64,000 bases of DNA from SURF-13 sp041695325. Its GTDB lineage: Bacteria > Pseudomonadota > Gammaproteobacteria > SURF-13. Below, one piece after another: positions 25,453-35,402 of this stretch (position 1 is its first letter; every line of letters begins with the position of its first letter). The notes below the pieces were generated by a model, which saw nothing but the letters and a program-made list of their open reading frames with translations, did not search any database and was not told the origin of the DNA. The position numbers and the translations under genes were made by a program. Location: the NCBI GenBank assembly GCA_041695325.1, contig JBGFRC010000001.1, forward strand, positions 8,473-72,472, in the 5' to 3' direction.

Positions 25453-26103
25453 TTATAAGCCGCTCTTCTTCCAGTCGGCCAGGAACTGCTCCAGGCCGAG
25501 GGTGGTGAGCGGGTGTTGGTACATCTGCTCCAGCACCTTGAACGGCAGGGTGGTGACGTGCGCGCCGATGCGCGCGGCTTCGATTACGTGGGTGACGTGG
25601 CGGATAGAGGCCACCAGCACCTGTGTCTTCCATTCGTAATTGCGGTAAATGTCCACGATTTCCCCGATGAGCTTCATGCCGTGCTCGCCGACGTCATCCA
25701 TTCTGCCCACAAAGGGTGACACAAACGCCGCTCCCGCCTTGGCGGCGAGGATGGCCTGCGCGGCGGAAAAGCACAAGGTGGCGTTGACCATCACACCCTC
25801 CTTGCTCAACACCGAGCAGGCGCGCATGCCGTCAGGCGTGAGCGGGAGTTTGACCGCGACGTTGGGCGCGATTTTGGCCAGCTCGCGGCCTTGTTTCAAC
25901 ATCCCCTCGTAATCCGTTGCCACCACTTCAGCGCTGACCGGGCCTTGCACCATCTCGCAGATCATCGCAATCTGCTTATGAAAGCTGATACCGGTTTCCT
26001 TGGCTAGCAGCGATGGATTGGTGGTCACACCGTCAGCCATGCCCAGTTCCACGGCCTTGCGAATATCCTCCAGATGTCCCGTGTCTATAAAAAATTTCAT
26101 CAC
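25453..26103 (-). CDS. Fructose-6-phosphate aldolase / small transaldolase (TalC/FSA family)
   Basis: 216 residues, the length of the small decameric transaldolases. MKFFIDTGHLEDIRKAVELGMADGVTTNPSLL is the family N-terminus; the Schiff-base Lys lies in VAVKLPLTPDG; ATLCFSAAQAILAAKAGAAFVSPFVGR and the C-terminal LGLEQFLADWKKSGL complete it. It could act as transaldolase in the pentose phosphate pathway or as F6P aldolase; sequence alone does not decide. Either ATG at 26103 or the next codon may start it. A damaged second copy is at 19428-19745. Confidence 0.93.
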   Translation of the reverse strand: MMKFFIDTGHLEDIRKAVELGMADGVTTNPSLLAKETGISFHKQIAMICEMVQGPVSAEVVATDYEGMLKQGRELAKIAPNVAVKLPLTPDGMRACSVLSKEGVMVNATLCFSAAQAILAAKAGAAFVSPFVGRMDDVGEHGMKLIGEIVDIYRNYEWKTQVLVASIRHVTHVIEAARIGAHVTTLPFKVLEQMYQHPLTTLGLEQFLADWKKSGL

Positions 26104-26136
26104 CGCCCCCTGCCTCCAGGCGTTACACAGTCAAGC

Positions 26137-26166
26137 TTCATGCTTAAAGCCAAATGATGTTAGAAT
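26137..26166 (+). promoter_or_regulatory. Predicted sigma-70 promoter for icd
   Basis: TTCATG (26137-26142) and TAGAAT (26161-26166) with an 18-base spacer, about 30 bases before the GTG start of icd. The -10 fits five of six consensus bases; the -35 is weak. The divergent transaldolase gene begins at 26103. Confidence 0.5.
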
Positions 26167-26195
26167 TCCGCGTTTGTCAGCGCCATGGAGTATGC

Positions 26196-27449
<1,254 letters not shown>

Positions 27450-27456
27450 ACAGCCC

Positions 27457-27552
27457 ATGACTCTGCCGCACCGCAAATATCTGCTGATTCTCGCTGCACT
27501 GTCCAAACCGCTCGGCGAAGACGAAATCGCCCGCCTGTGGCGGGAGCGGTAA
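27457..27552 (+). CDS. Small open frame of unknown nature
   Basis: 31 codons (MTLPHRKYLLILAALSK...), ATG to TAA, 7 bases after the icd stop. The sequence is plausible for a short amphipathic helix with a basic and an acidic half, but no ribosome site is clear and no family was recognised. It could be a gene remnant. Confidence 0.25.
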   Translation: MTLPHRKYLLILAALSKPLGEDEIARLWRER

Positions 27553-27556
27553 GCCC

Positions 27557-27895
27557 TTATGCGCGCAGCAACGCTTCTATTTTGGCTGCGCAGATAAAGT
27601 CGTTTTCCGACAAACCCTTGATGGCGTGCGTGGTAAAGCGCACGCGGCATTTGTTGTAGCTCACTTCCAGATCGGGATGATGGTCTTCCTGATGCGCGAT
27701 CCAGGCCAAGGCGTTGACAAAGGCCATGGTCTGATAATGGTTTTTGAATTGGAAGGTGCGGCTGATTTCAGTGGCGGTCTCATTCAGCTCCCAGCCGCTG
27801 ATTTGATTCAGCAGGTCGCGCGCCTGCGCGGCGCTGAGCGGCTGGGTTCCGCCTTCGCAGACCTTGCAGTGTTTGTTTAGCAGACCGGTTGTCAT
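27557..27895 (-). CDS. phhB: 4a-hydroxytetrahydrobiopterin dehydratase (pterin carbinolamine dehydratase)
   Basis: 112 residues from ATG at 27895, preceded by GGAGGAAGCT. Family motifs: GWELNETATEISRTFQFKNHY, then WIAHQEDHHPDLEVSYNKCRV with the catalytic histidines, and a C-terminal THAIKGLSENDFICAAKI. It dehydrates 4a-hydroxypterin for pterin recycling; in bacteria without phenylalanine hydroxylase it can have other roles. No hydroxylase gene is in the window. Confidence 0.95.
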   Translation of the reverse strand: MTTGLLNKHCKVCEGGTQPLSAAQARDLLNQISGWELNETATEISRTFQFKNHYQTMAFVNALAWIAHQEDHHPDLEVSYNKCRVRFTTHAIKGLSENDFICAAKIEALLRA

Positions 27896-27946
27896 AGCTT
27901 CCTCCACCCTCTCCCCGGCTCCGTCCCTGCGAGGGGGAGGGAGAAA

Positions 27947-28231
27947 TTACTTGAACTTGTAGAACGTCCGGTTGAGATACGCGGTCACGTCCTCGATTTG
28001 CTCGTCCGTCCATTTCAGGCGCGCGTTCGTTTCGCAGAAGCGCACGCGCTTTTTCAAGGCGTCCAGCGAGTGGATGATGCGGTTGGACCGCATATGCACC
28101 GAGGTGTCGTGACAACCCATGCAGTTCGCTTGATACAGCGCCTCGCCGCGCTTGGCATCGGCGGCCTGGAGCGCGCCGCTGCCCAGCATGAGCACGGCGC
28201 TGAGCATGATTAAATTCATTGACCGCTTCAT
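27947..28231 (-). CDS. Small monoheme c-type cytochrome
   Basis: 94 residues. Signal peptide (MKRSMNLIMLSAVLMLGSGALQAA) then RGEALYQANCMGCHDTSVHMR with the heme motif CMGCH. No second CXXCH is present. The sixth heme ligand may be Met in SVHMRSN. It is a small periplasmic electron carrier of class I type. Start at 28231 chosen for GGAGATCAACC just upstream; an alternative ATG lies at 28249. Followed by phhB after about 50 bases. Confidence 0.85.
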   Translation of the reverse strand: MKRSMNLIMLSAVLMLGSGALQAADAKRGEALYQANCMGCHDTSVHMRSNRIIHSLDALKKRVRFCETNARLKWTDEQIEDVTAYLNRTFYKFK

Positions 28232-28245
28232 GGTTGATCTCCGTA

Positions 28246-29493
28246 TCATCCCCTGACCTTCGCCAACAAATGACTCACCCTCGCCGGCGCGGGCGGATGC
28301 GAGTCATGGAACGCGGAGTATACCGGATCGGGGGTGAGCGTGTTGGCGTTTTCCTTATACAGCTTGACCAGCGCCTCGGCCAGGGCGCGCGCATCGCTCT
28401 GCTCGGCGGCGAAGTCGTCGGCCTCGAATTCATCCCTGCGCGAAAGCCAGGCGAATGCCGGCTGCAAGAACAGGCTGAACACGGGCGCGACCAGCAGGAA
28501 CAAGACCAGCGCGGTGTACAGCGACGGTTGTTGCACACCGAGGCCGGTGTAAAACCAGGGTTGATTGATCAGCCAGCCGAGCAGCGCCAGGCCGGCCAGA
28601 CTGAAGACCAGGCCCTGGAACAGGCGTTTTTGCACGTGCCTGCGCTTGAAGTGCCCCAGCTCATGCGCCAGCACCGCCTCGATCTCGGCGGGCTGCAGCT
28701 GGCTCATCAGGGTGTCGAAAAACACGATGCGTTTGTTGGTTCCCAAACCGGTGAAATAGGCGTTACCGTGTCCACTGCGGCGCGAACCGTCCATGACGAA
28801 GATGCCGTTGCTGGTGAAGCCGCACTTTTGCAGCAGGATCTGGATACGCTGGCGCAAGGCCTCGTCCGTCAAGGGGCTGAATTTGTTGAACAGCGGCGCA
28901 ATGAAGGCGGGATAGGCCCACATCATGAGCAGGCCGAAACCCGCCCACACCAGCCAGACATACAGCCACCATAATCCGCCCGTCGTTTGCATCAGCCACA
29001 GCACCAGCGCGCTGAGCGGCGCACCCAGGGCAAGCAACAGCAGCGCCTGCTTGCCCAGATCGGCGGCGAACAGGCGCGGCGTAGTGCGATTGAAGCCGAA
29101 GCGTTGTTCGATGACAAAGGTGCGGTAGAAGGAGAACGGCAAATCCAACAGCGCCATAATGGCCACGGTGCTGAGAGTAAAGGCGACACCGGTCGCCAAC
29201 TGCCCCCAGGCCAGCGCGCGCCAGAGCTGGTCGAGCATGTTCAGCCCTCCGCCCAGCGTCCACAGGCCGAGCCACAGCGCTCCTGCCGCCAACTCGACCT
29301 CGGCCAGGCGCAGCTTGGCCGCGGTGTAGTCGGCGGCCTTGTGGTGGGCTTCCAGGGGGATCTGCGCGCGGAAGGCTTCCGGCACTTCGGCGCGGTGCGC
29401 CAGGACGTGGGCACGCTGGCGGCGTATGAGCCAAAGCTGCAGAACCCATCCCGCCGTCAACGCCAACACGAAAATCCAGGAAAAGGTATTCAT
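28246..29493 (-). CDS. M48 family membrane metallopeptidase (Ste24-like)
   Basis: 415 residues from ATG at 29493; the frame remains open upstream, but that stretch overlaps orn on the other strand and has no homology. An N-terminal CAAX-prenyl-protease-type membrane domain with several helices (MNTFSWIFVLALTAGWVLQLW) precedes the zinc site AVLAHELGHFKRRHV (HEXXH). A Glu-rich third-ligand region is EFEADDFAAE. Probably an inner-membrane quality-control protease. Natural substrate unknown. Confidence 0.92.
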   Translation of the reverse strand: MNTFSWIFVLALTAGWVLQLWLIRRQRAHVLAHRAEVPEAFRAQIPLEAHHKAADYTAAKLRLAEVELAAGALWLGLWTLGGGLNMLDQLWRALAWGQLATGVAFTLSTVAIMALLDLPFSFYRTFVIEQRFGFNRTTPRLFAADLGKQALLLLALGAPLSALVLWLMQTTGGLWWLYVWLVWAGFGLLMMWAYPAFIAPLFNKFSPLTDEALRQRIQILLQKCGFTSNGIFVMDGSRRSGHGNAYFTGLGTNKRIVFFDTLMSQLQPAEIEAVLAHELGHFKRRHVQKRLFQGLVFSLAGLALLGWLINQPWFYTGLGVQQPSLYTALVLFLLVAPVFSLFLQPAFAWLSRRDEFEADDFAAEQSDARALAEALVKLYKENANTLTPDPVYSAFHDSHPPAPARVSHLLAKVRG

Positions 29494-29575
29494 GGGCACA
29501 TCAGAGTTCGAGCGGCTCAGCATAGCCTTTGATACAATGCCCTGCAAGTGGCGGTCTGAATAACAAGGAAAACTC

Positions 29576-30133
29576 ATGGCGCAAAACCCCAATAATCTGA
29601 TCTGGATAGACCTGGAGATGACCGGACTCAACACCGATAGCGACCGCATCATTGAAATCGCCACCGTGGTCACCGACAATGGCCTGAATGTCATCGAGGA
29701 GGGGCCGGTGTTCGCCATCCACCAAAGCGAGGAGGTGCTCGCCGCCATGGATGACTGGAATACGCAGCAGCACAATCAGTCCGGGCTGGTGGCGCGCGTG
29801 CGCGCCAGCCGGGTCAATGAAATAGAGGCCGAGCAAAGGACGCTGGAATTCCTGCAAAGGCACGTGCCGCGCAACAAATCTCCCATGTGCGGCAACAGCA
29901 TCTGTCAGGACCGGCGCTTTTTGTACCGCGCCATGCCGGACCTGGAAAAATATTTTCACTACCGCAATCTGGACGTGAGCACGGTAAAGGAGCTGGCGCG
30001 GCGCTGGGCGCCCGCGCTCGCCGACGGCTTCGTGAAAACCCCGGCGCATCTTGCGTTGGAGGACATCTACGACTCGATCCGGGAGCTTAAACATTACCGC
30101 GATCTGCTCTTCAAGCTCCCGGGAGTGCCGTAA
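29576..30133 (+). CDS. orn: Oligoribonuclease
   Basis: 185 residues. DEDDh exonuclease: WIDLEMTGLNTDSDRIIEIA (first D and E), CGNSICQDRRFL (second D), and HLALEDIYDSIRELKHYR (H and last D). It degrades two-nucleotide RNAs, including pGpG from c-di-GMP turnover. The start is preceded by AAGGAAAACTC. Divergent from the M48 protease gene. Confidence 0.97.
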   Translation: MAQNPNNLIWIDLEMTGLNTDSDRIIEIATVVTDNGLNVIEEGPVFAIHQSEEVLAAMDDWNTQQHNQSGLVARVRASRVNEIEAEQRTLEFLQRHVPRNKSPMCGNSICQDRRFLYRAMPDLEKYFHYRNLDVSTVKELARRWAPALADGFVKTPAHLALEDIYDSIRELKHYRDLLFKLPGVP

Positions 30134-30165
30134 TAATTCATCTCGGCCAAGAGGTGAACCGGCAA

Positions 30166-31155
30166 ATGGACCAACCCCTGCGCGTCCTGTTTGGCGGCGA
30201 TGTCATGCTGGGACGCATCGTGGCGCAATACCTCGGGGCGCACGGCGCGGATTATCCTCTCGGCGGGATCGCCGCGCGCATGAGCGCGGCGGACGTGACC
30301 GTGGTCAATCTGGAGTGCGCCATCACCTCCTCCACCCAGCCGTGGCGCGGCGCGCCCAAGGCCTTTTATTTCGGCGCTCCGCCGGAGGCGGCGCAGTCCC
30401 TGGAAAATGCCGGCGTTGATCTGGTGAGCCTGGCCAATAATCACGCCCTGGATTTCGACAGCGAGGGTCTGCTGGATACGCTGCGTCATTTGGATGAACG
30501 CGGCATTGCCCATGCCGGGGCCGGCCTGAACATGCACGCGGCCTGCTCCCCGGCCTTCGTTGAACGCGAGGGCGTCAAGTTCGGCATGGCGGCCTACTGT
30601 GACCATCAGGAAGACTTCGCCGCCGGAGACCATCAGCCGGGCATCGCCTATCTGGACCTCGCGGACGAACAACGGGCGCTGGCGGAGATAGGCAAAGCGT
30701 GCAACACGCTGCGCGATAACGGCGCGCACTGGCCCATTTTGTCGCTGCACTGGGGTTCGAACTGGGCGGAGCGCCCTTCAAGCCATTTCGTAAAACTGGC
30801 CCGCGCCGCCATAGACATGGGCTATGGTGTTATCTTCGGCCACAGCGCTCACCTGTTTCAGGGCATCGAGATTTACCGCGGCCGTCCGATCCTCTACGCC
30901 GCGGGCGACCTGGTGGACGATTATTATGTGGACCCCGATTTTCGCAACGACCACCAACTGCTGTTCGAACTGGAGCTCACGCGCGCCTCGCTCCTGCGCA
31001 TCAACCTGTATCCGGTCTTTATCGGCGAGTGCCGCACCGAATTCGCCGCCGGAAAGCAGTTTGACTACATCGCCCGGCGCATGACGCGCCTGTGCGCGGA
31101 GCTGGGCACGGAGGTGCGGCGCGCGGAGCATGCACTCTGGATCAACTGCGCCTGA
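30166..31155 (+). CDS. CapA-family metallophosphoesterase-like protein
   Basis: 329 residues from ATG at 30166; a GTG at 30154 is possible. PGA_cap fold motifs: FGGDVMLGRIV, NLECAIT, SLANNHALDFDSEGLLDT, LHWGSNWAE, and FGHSAHLFQGIEIY. CapA proteins are linked to poly-gamma-glutamate capsules, but no pgs/cap partners are nearby and no signal peptide is visible, so a cytosolic metal-dependent phosphatase role is as likely. Confidence 0.85.
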   Translation: MDQPLRVLFGGDVMLGRIVAQYLGAHGADYPLGGIAARMSAADVTVVNLECAITSSTQPWRGAPKAFYFGAPPEAAQSLENAGVDLVSLANNHALDFDSEGLLDTLRHLDERGIAHAGAGLNMHAACSPAFVEREGVKFGMAAYCDHQEDFAAGDHQPGIAYLDLADEQRALAEIGKACNTLRDNGAHWPILSLHWGSNWAERPSSHFVKLARAAIDMGYGVIFGHSAHLFQGIEIYRGRPILYAAGDLVDDYYVDPDFRNDHQLLFELELTRASLLRINLYPVFIGECRTEFAAGKQFDYIARRMTRLCAELGTEVRRAEHALWINCA

Positions 31156-31163
31156 AAGCGGGC

Positions 31164-31712
31164 CTAGCCGGCCAGACGGTGTTTGCCGATGCTCACCATT
31201 TTTGCCTGCGGCCCCTCCTCGCCCTGCTCTTCGAGGTACAGCACCTCGGCGCCGATCCGCAGGTGATCAAACGGCGGATGCACCACGCTGTTGCGATGAA
31301 AATAAATCTGCTCGCCGTCCAGCGTTTCGATGAAACCGTAGCCTTCGTCCGGGAACAGTTTGACGATGCGTCCGTGGAGATGTTCCTCATGCGTCTTCAC
31401 GTCGCCGCGCTGCTGCCGCGCGTAATCCTCCAGCTGGCGGCCCGCGGCGTTAAACGCGTCGCGCAACGCCACGTACACGTCCTCATCCGGCTGGCGATTC
31501 ACCGCGATCTCACCCCCCGGCACGGTGATATCAATGCGCACATTGTAGAGCTTGCCCTGATGATGATGTTTCTGGGGCATGTCCACCACCACCCGGCAAC
31601 CCATGATGCGGTCATAAAACGATTCCAGCTTTTTCACCTTTTGCCGGATGCGCGCTTCCACGGCCGGAGAAGGGGGCATGTCACGAAAGGTAATTTGCAA
31701 CGGAATCTGCAT
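31164..31712 (-). CDS. HPF/RaiA-type ribosome hibernation factor fused to a cold-shock domain
   Basis: 182 residues. N-terminal HPF/RaiA domain (about 1-105; QITFRDMPPSPAVEARIRQKVKKLESF, YNVRIDITVPGG, DVYVALRDAFNAAGRQLED), then a cold-shock domain (about 112-180; HGRIVKLFPDEGYGFIETLDGEQIYFHRNSV with the RNP1-like KLFPDEGYGFI and RNP2-like IYFHR). It should bind idle ribosomes and single-stranded nucleic acid. An FNR-like half-degenerate box sits 59 bases upstream (31771-31784). Confidence 0.9.
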   Translation of the reverse strand: MQIPLQITFRDMPPSPAVEARIRQKVKKLESFYDRIMGCRVVVDMPQKHHHQGKLYNVRIDITVPGGEIAVNRQPDEDVYVALRDAFNAAGRQLEDYARQQRGDVKTHEEHLHGRIVKLFPDEGYGFIETLDGEQIYFHRNSVVHPPFDHLRIGAEVLYLEEQGEEGPQAKMVSIGKHRLAG

Positions 31713-31770
31713 GACGTCACTCCTTGTCTTTTGACGTTTCCACTGTAAGGTAAAAAAACGTCGTCAATCT

Positions 31771-31784
31771 TTGATCTGGCGCAA
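31771..31784. promoter_or_regulatory. Candidate FNR/ANR-type box (TTGATCTGGCGCAA)
   Basis: Left half TTGAT is perfect; the right half is CGCAA instead of ATCAA. A TACAGT -10-like hexamer (31742-31747, minus) follows 23 bases away, so it would fit the HPF-CSD gene better than rtcA, where transcription would start at the rtcA start codon itself. Same variant as the box at 43502. Confidence 0.4.
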
Positions 31785-31816
31785 GGTTTTCACCCGCATG
31801 CTTTTTAAAATCCACT

Positions 31817-32848
31817 ATGCATGAAATTGACGGCTCTTACGGAGAAGGCGGAGGGCAACTGGTGCGCACGGCGGTGGCGCTCTCCGCCATGACCGGCCGC
31901 GCAATCGCGCTGCGCAATGTCCGCGCGCGGCGTCCCAAGCCGGGGCTCGCCGCCCAGCACCTCACCGCGGTGCGCGCGGCAGCGGCCCTGTGCCGGGCGG
32001 AGATCACCGGCCTGGAATTAGGCGCGCGCGAGTTCACCTTCCGCCCCGGCAGGCCGCAAGGCGGATACTATGATTTCAACGTGGGTACGGCGGGGAGCGT
32101 GGTTCTGGTTTTACAGGCGGCGCTGCCGGCCGCGTTTGCCTGCGGGGAGCCGATACACCTGCGTCTTGCCGGTGGCACCGACGTCAAGGCCGCGCCGCCT
32201 CTGGATTATTTCCGTTACGTGCTGTTGCCGCTGCTCTCCAGGATGGGGTTGCCCGTGAACGTCACCGTGCTGCGCCGCGGCTACTACCCGCGCGGCGGCG
32301 GCGTGATCGAGGTGTCGCTGTCGCCGGTGGGGCAACTGCATCCACTCCATCTGGACACATTGGGAGCCGTGCAGGAGATCGAGGGCATCATCCACACCGC
32401 CAATCTGGCGGACCATGTCGCGGAGCGTATGCGGCAAGCGGCGCTGCGCAGGCTCGAGGGTTTTGCCAACGCGCGCATAGACTGCCGGCGGCTGAGCCGC
32501 AGCGAGGCCATAGGACACGGCGGCGCCATCGTGCTCTGGGCGCGCACGCAGCACGCGCTGCTGGGCGCGGCTTCCACCGCGGAACGCGGCGTGCCCGCGG
32601 AGCGCATCGGGGAGGAAGCGGCCCAGGCCCTGGATGATGAAATCCGCGCCGGCGCGACGATGGATATCCACGCCTCCGACCAACTGCTGATCTATCTCGC
32701 GCTGGCGCAGGGCGCGTCGCGCCTGCTGCTGCGCCGACTCACCTCCCACGCCCAAACCACGCTGTGGCTGCTGCGGCAATTTCTGCCGCTGCGTTTCCAA
32801 ACCACCCCAAGGGGAGAGCTGACGTGCCTGGACATCATCCCGCGCTGA
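31817..32848 (+). CDS. rtcA: RNA 3'-terminal phosphate cyclase
   Basis: 343 residues. It uses ATP to convert RNA 3'-phosphate to 2',3'-cyclic phosphate. Family motifs: EIDGSYGEGGGQLVRTAVALS at the N-terminus, VLRRGYYPRGGGVIEV in the middle and HASDQLLIYLALAQG near the C-terminus with the adenylated His. RtcB and archease, which join such ends, lie about 9 kb away on the other strand rather than beside it. No RtcR activator is seen. Confidence 0.95.
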   Translation: MHEIDGSYGEGGGQLVRTAVALSAMTGRAIALRNVRARRPKPGLAAQHLTAVRAAAALCRAEITGLELGAREFTFRPGRPQGGYYDFNVGTAGSVVLVLQAALPAAFACGEPIHLRLAGGTDVKAAPPLDYFRYVLLPLLSRMGLPVNVTVLRRGYYPRGGGVIEVSLSPVGQLHPLHLDTLGAVQEIEGIIHTANLADHVAERMRQAALRRLEGFANARIDCRRLSRSEAIGHGGAIVLWARTQHALLGAASTAERGVPAERIGEEAAQALDDEIRAGATMDIHASDQLLIYLALAQGASRLLLRRLTSHAQTTLWLLRQFLPLRFQTTPRGELTCLDIIPR

Positions 32849-32981
32849 TTGCCAATCCAGTCCAGCCCCACTACAATACACCCGACAGTCACCCGTGTAC
32901 GGACATAGCCATGCCTGGTGCACCGCAAATCCGTTTGTTCCACGCCTTCCTGTGCGACGTGCTTGAAATGCAAAGGCAACC

Positions 32982-34265
32982 ATGAAGAAAAGCAAGGCGA
33001 TGGCGATTAACCCTGTAACGGGCGGCGTTCCGGCCTGCGAGCCTGGCCGCCGGCACTCACACTCCACCCCGCTGGAACGCTGGCTGGCGGCCAAACTGTT
33101 GACGCTGGCTGGCAACCCGCCCTTGCGTTTGGCGCTGTGGGATGGCGAGGCAATCACCAAGTCCGCCGCGCCCATTCTAGCCAGCATGTGCATCCGCCGC
33201 CGCGCGGCGCTTTATAAGCTGTTCATCAATCCCAATCTCCATTTCGGCGATCTCTACACGGCAGGCGCTATCGAGGTGGATGGAAACCTGGTCGAGTTCC
33301 TGGAGACCGTCTATCGCGCGTCGGCTGCAAGGTTTCCCTTCCTCAGGAAAATTCAGACATCGCTGTTCAACCGCCCGCGCTCCAACACGCTGTCCGGTTC
33401 GTCCACCAACATTCATCACCACTATGATCTGAGCAACGAATTTTATGAACTGTGGCTGGACGAGGAGATGCAGTATACCTGCGCCTATTTTCCTTCTCCC
33501 GCCATGACGCTGGAGCAGGCGCAATTCGCCAAGATGGATCACGTCTGCCGCAAACTACGCCTCAAGCCCGGCGAGCGCGTGGTGGAAGCCGGCTGCGGCT
33601 GGGGAGGGCTGGCGCGCCACATGGCGCGCCACTATGGGGTATTGGTGCGCTCCTACAACATTTCCAAGGAACAGGTCCGCTACGCGCGCGAGCGCGCCAA
33701 GGCCGAGGGCGTGAGCGGAGTCGAATATATCGAGGACGATTACCGCAACATCTCCGGCACCTACGACGCCTTCGTGTCGGTGGGCATGCTGGAGCACGTC
33801 GGTCTGGATCATTACCGTAAACTGGGAGACGTGATTCACCGCTCGCTCACGGAACACGGGCGCGGCTTGATCCACTCCATCGGACGTAACCACCCGGAAT
33901 TGATGAACGCCTGGATTGAGAAACGCATCTTCCCCGGCGCCTATCCACCCTGCTTAAGCGAAATGATGAACATTTTCGAGCCGCGCGACTTTTCCGTGCT
34001 CGACGTGGAAAACCTGCGTTTGCATTACGCCAGGACGCTTGAGCATTGGCTGCTGCGTTTCGAGCAGCATGCCGCGGCGGTGGAAAACATGTTCGACGCG
34101 AATTTCGTGCGCGCCTGGCGGCTTTATCTCGCCGGCTCGCTGGCCGCCTTCCATACCGGCTGCCTGCAACTTTTCCAGGTGGTCTTTACGCGCGGCGCCA
34201 ACAATCAAATCCCCTGGTCGCGCGCCCATCTTTACGAAACCGGCCAGCGCGCCCACGCCGTGTGA
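32982..34265 (+). CDS. cfa: Cyclopropane-fatty-acyl-phospholipid synthase family protein
   Basis: 427 residues, larger than bare SAM methyltransferases because of the N-terminal lipid-binding domain. SAM motif VEAGCGWGGLARHMARHYG at about 200; upstream STNIHHHYDLSNEFYELWLDEEMQYTCAYF is the CFA signature, and SVGMLEHVGLDHYRK holds catalytic bicarbonate-site residues. It methylenates unsaturated acyl chains of membrane lipids. The next gene, 18 bases on, is an FAD reductase, suggesting a lipid-modifying pair. Confidence 0.93.
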   Translation: MKKSKAMAINPVTGGVPACEPGRRHSHSTPLERWLAAKLLTLAGNPPLRLALWDGEAITKSAAPILASMCIRRRAALYKLFINPNLHFGDLYTAGAIEVDGNLVEFLETVYRASAARFPFLRKIQTSLFNRPRSNTLSGSSTNIHHHYDLSNEFYELWLDEEMQYTCAYFPSPAMTLEQAQFAKMDHVCRKLRLKPGERVVEAGCGWGGLARHMARHYGVLVRSYNISKEQVRYARERAKAEGVSGVEYIEDDYRNISGTYDAFVSVGMLEHVGLDHYRKLGDVIHRSLTEHGRGLIHSIGRNHPELMNAWIEKRIFPGAYPPCLSEMMNIFEPRDFSVLDVENLRLHYARTLEHWLLRFEQHAAAVENMFDANFVRAWRLYLAGSLAAFHTGCLQLFQVVFTRGANNQIPWSRAHLYETGQRAHAV

Positions 34266-34283
34266 AGCATTCATCGTCCCCTC

Positions 34284-35402
34284 ATGGAACGCTGTGACGC
34301 AGCCATCATAGGCGGCGGGCCGGGCGGCTCCAGCGCGGCGTGGAAGCTCAAACGCGCGGGTCTCGAGGTCGTGGTGCTGGACAAAAAAACCTTCCCGCGC
34401 GACAAGGTGTGCGCGGGCTGGATCACGCCCAAGGTGGTGGACGCGCTGGAGCTCGATCTGGATGATTATCGCGCAAGCCGCGTGTTGCAAGCCTTCACCG
34501 GCTTTCGCACCGGCTGTCTGGGACAGGACCAGGTTGAAACGACCTACGGCGAGCCGGTGAGTTACGGCATACGCCGCTGCGAATTCGACCACTATCTGCT
34601 GCAGCGCTCAGGCGCGCGGCTCAGGCTCGGCGAGGCGTTGCAATCACTGCGGCGCGAGAACGGCGAATGGATCATCAACGAATCATTGCGCGCGCCGTTG
34701 CTGATCGGCGCGGGCGGGCACTTTTGTCCGGTGGCGCGCCGCCTGGGCGCCAGGCTGGGCGGCACCGAATCCGTGGTCGCCGCGCAGGAAGTTGAGTTCG
34801 CCATGAACGAGCGCCAGATGCAAGAGTGCCGCGTGGCGCAGGAAACGCCGGAATTATTTTTCTGCTCCGACCTCAAGGGCTACGGCTGGGCGGTGCGCAA
34901 GGGAAATTATCTCAATATCGGCCTGGGGCGCGAGGACAATCACAAACTGGCCGCGCACGTGGAAGCGTTTTGCGCGCTCCTTAAGCAACGGGGCAAGATT
35001 CCGCACGACATCCCGGCCCATTTCAACGGCCATGCCTATCTGCTGTACGCGCACACGCCCAGAAAAATCGTCGCGGACGGCGCGCTGCTCATCGGCGACG
35101 CCGCCGGGCTGGCCTACCCGCAGAGCGGCGAAGGCATACTACCCGCGATCGAATCCGCCCTGCTGGCCGCGGACGTCATCCTCGCCGCTCACGGCGACTA
35201 CCGCTGCGACCAGTTGACGCCTTATGAAGAAAGGCTCGCGGCGCGCTTTGGCGCGCGCAAGGCCAAGACTCATGCCGGTGTCGTGGTCGAGAAGCTGAAG
35301 CAGGTGATGGGACGCAGGCTCCTCGCCACACGCTGGTTCTCGCGTCACATCGTGCTGGAGCGGTGGTTCTTGCACAGCCATCTCCCCCCGCTTTACCCCT
35401 AG
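34284..35402 (+). CDS. FAD-dependent oxidoreductase, geranylgeranyl-reductase-like
   Basis: 372 residues. The N-terminal dinucleotide fold AAIIGGGPGGSSAAWKLKRAGLEVVVLDKK, then FPRDKVCAGWITP (the Cys-Ala-Gly motif of the GGR group), and the FAD-binding GDAAGLAYPQSGEGILPAIESALL. Such enzymes saturate isoprenoid or fatty-acyl double bonds, or act as halogenase-like monooxygenases. Immediately after cfa, so a lipid substrate is plausible. Its stop lies at the first base of a hairpin repeat. Confidence 0.85.
   Translation: MERCDAAIIGGGPGGSSAAWKLKRAGLEVVVLDKKTFPRDKVCAGWITPKVVDALELDLDDYRASRVLQAFTGFRTGCLGQDQVETTYGEPVSYGIRRCEFDHYLLQRSGARLRLGEALQSLRRENGEWIINESLRAPLLIGAGGHFCPVARRLGARLGGTESVVAAQEVEFAMNERQMQECRVAQETPELFFCSDLKGYGWAVRKGNYLNIGLGREDNHKLAAHVEAFCALLKQRGKIPHDIPAHFNGHAYLLYAHTPRKIVADGALLIGDAAGLAYPQSGEGILPAIESALLAADVILAAHGDYRCDQLTPYEERLAARFGARKAKTHAGVVVEKLKQVMGRRLLATRWFSRHIVLERWFLHSHLPPLYP

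Noticed and set aside
29494..29775. N-terminal extension of the M48 protease
   Set aside because: It overlaps orn on the other strand, shows no homology, and the ATG at 29493 gives the normal family start.
32911..32985. A 24-codon frame whose stop overlaps the cfa start, a possible leader peptide
   Set aside because: No ribosome site and no regulatory codon run or attenuator; too weak to list as a gene.
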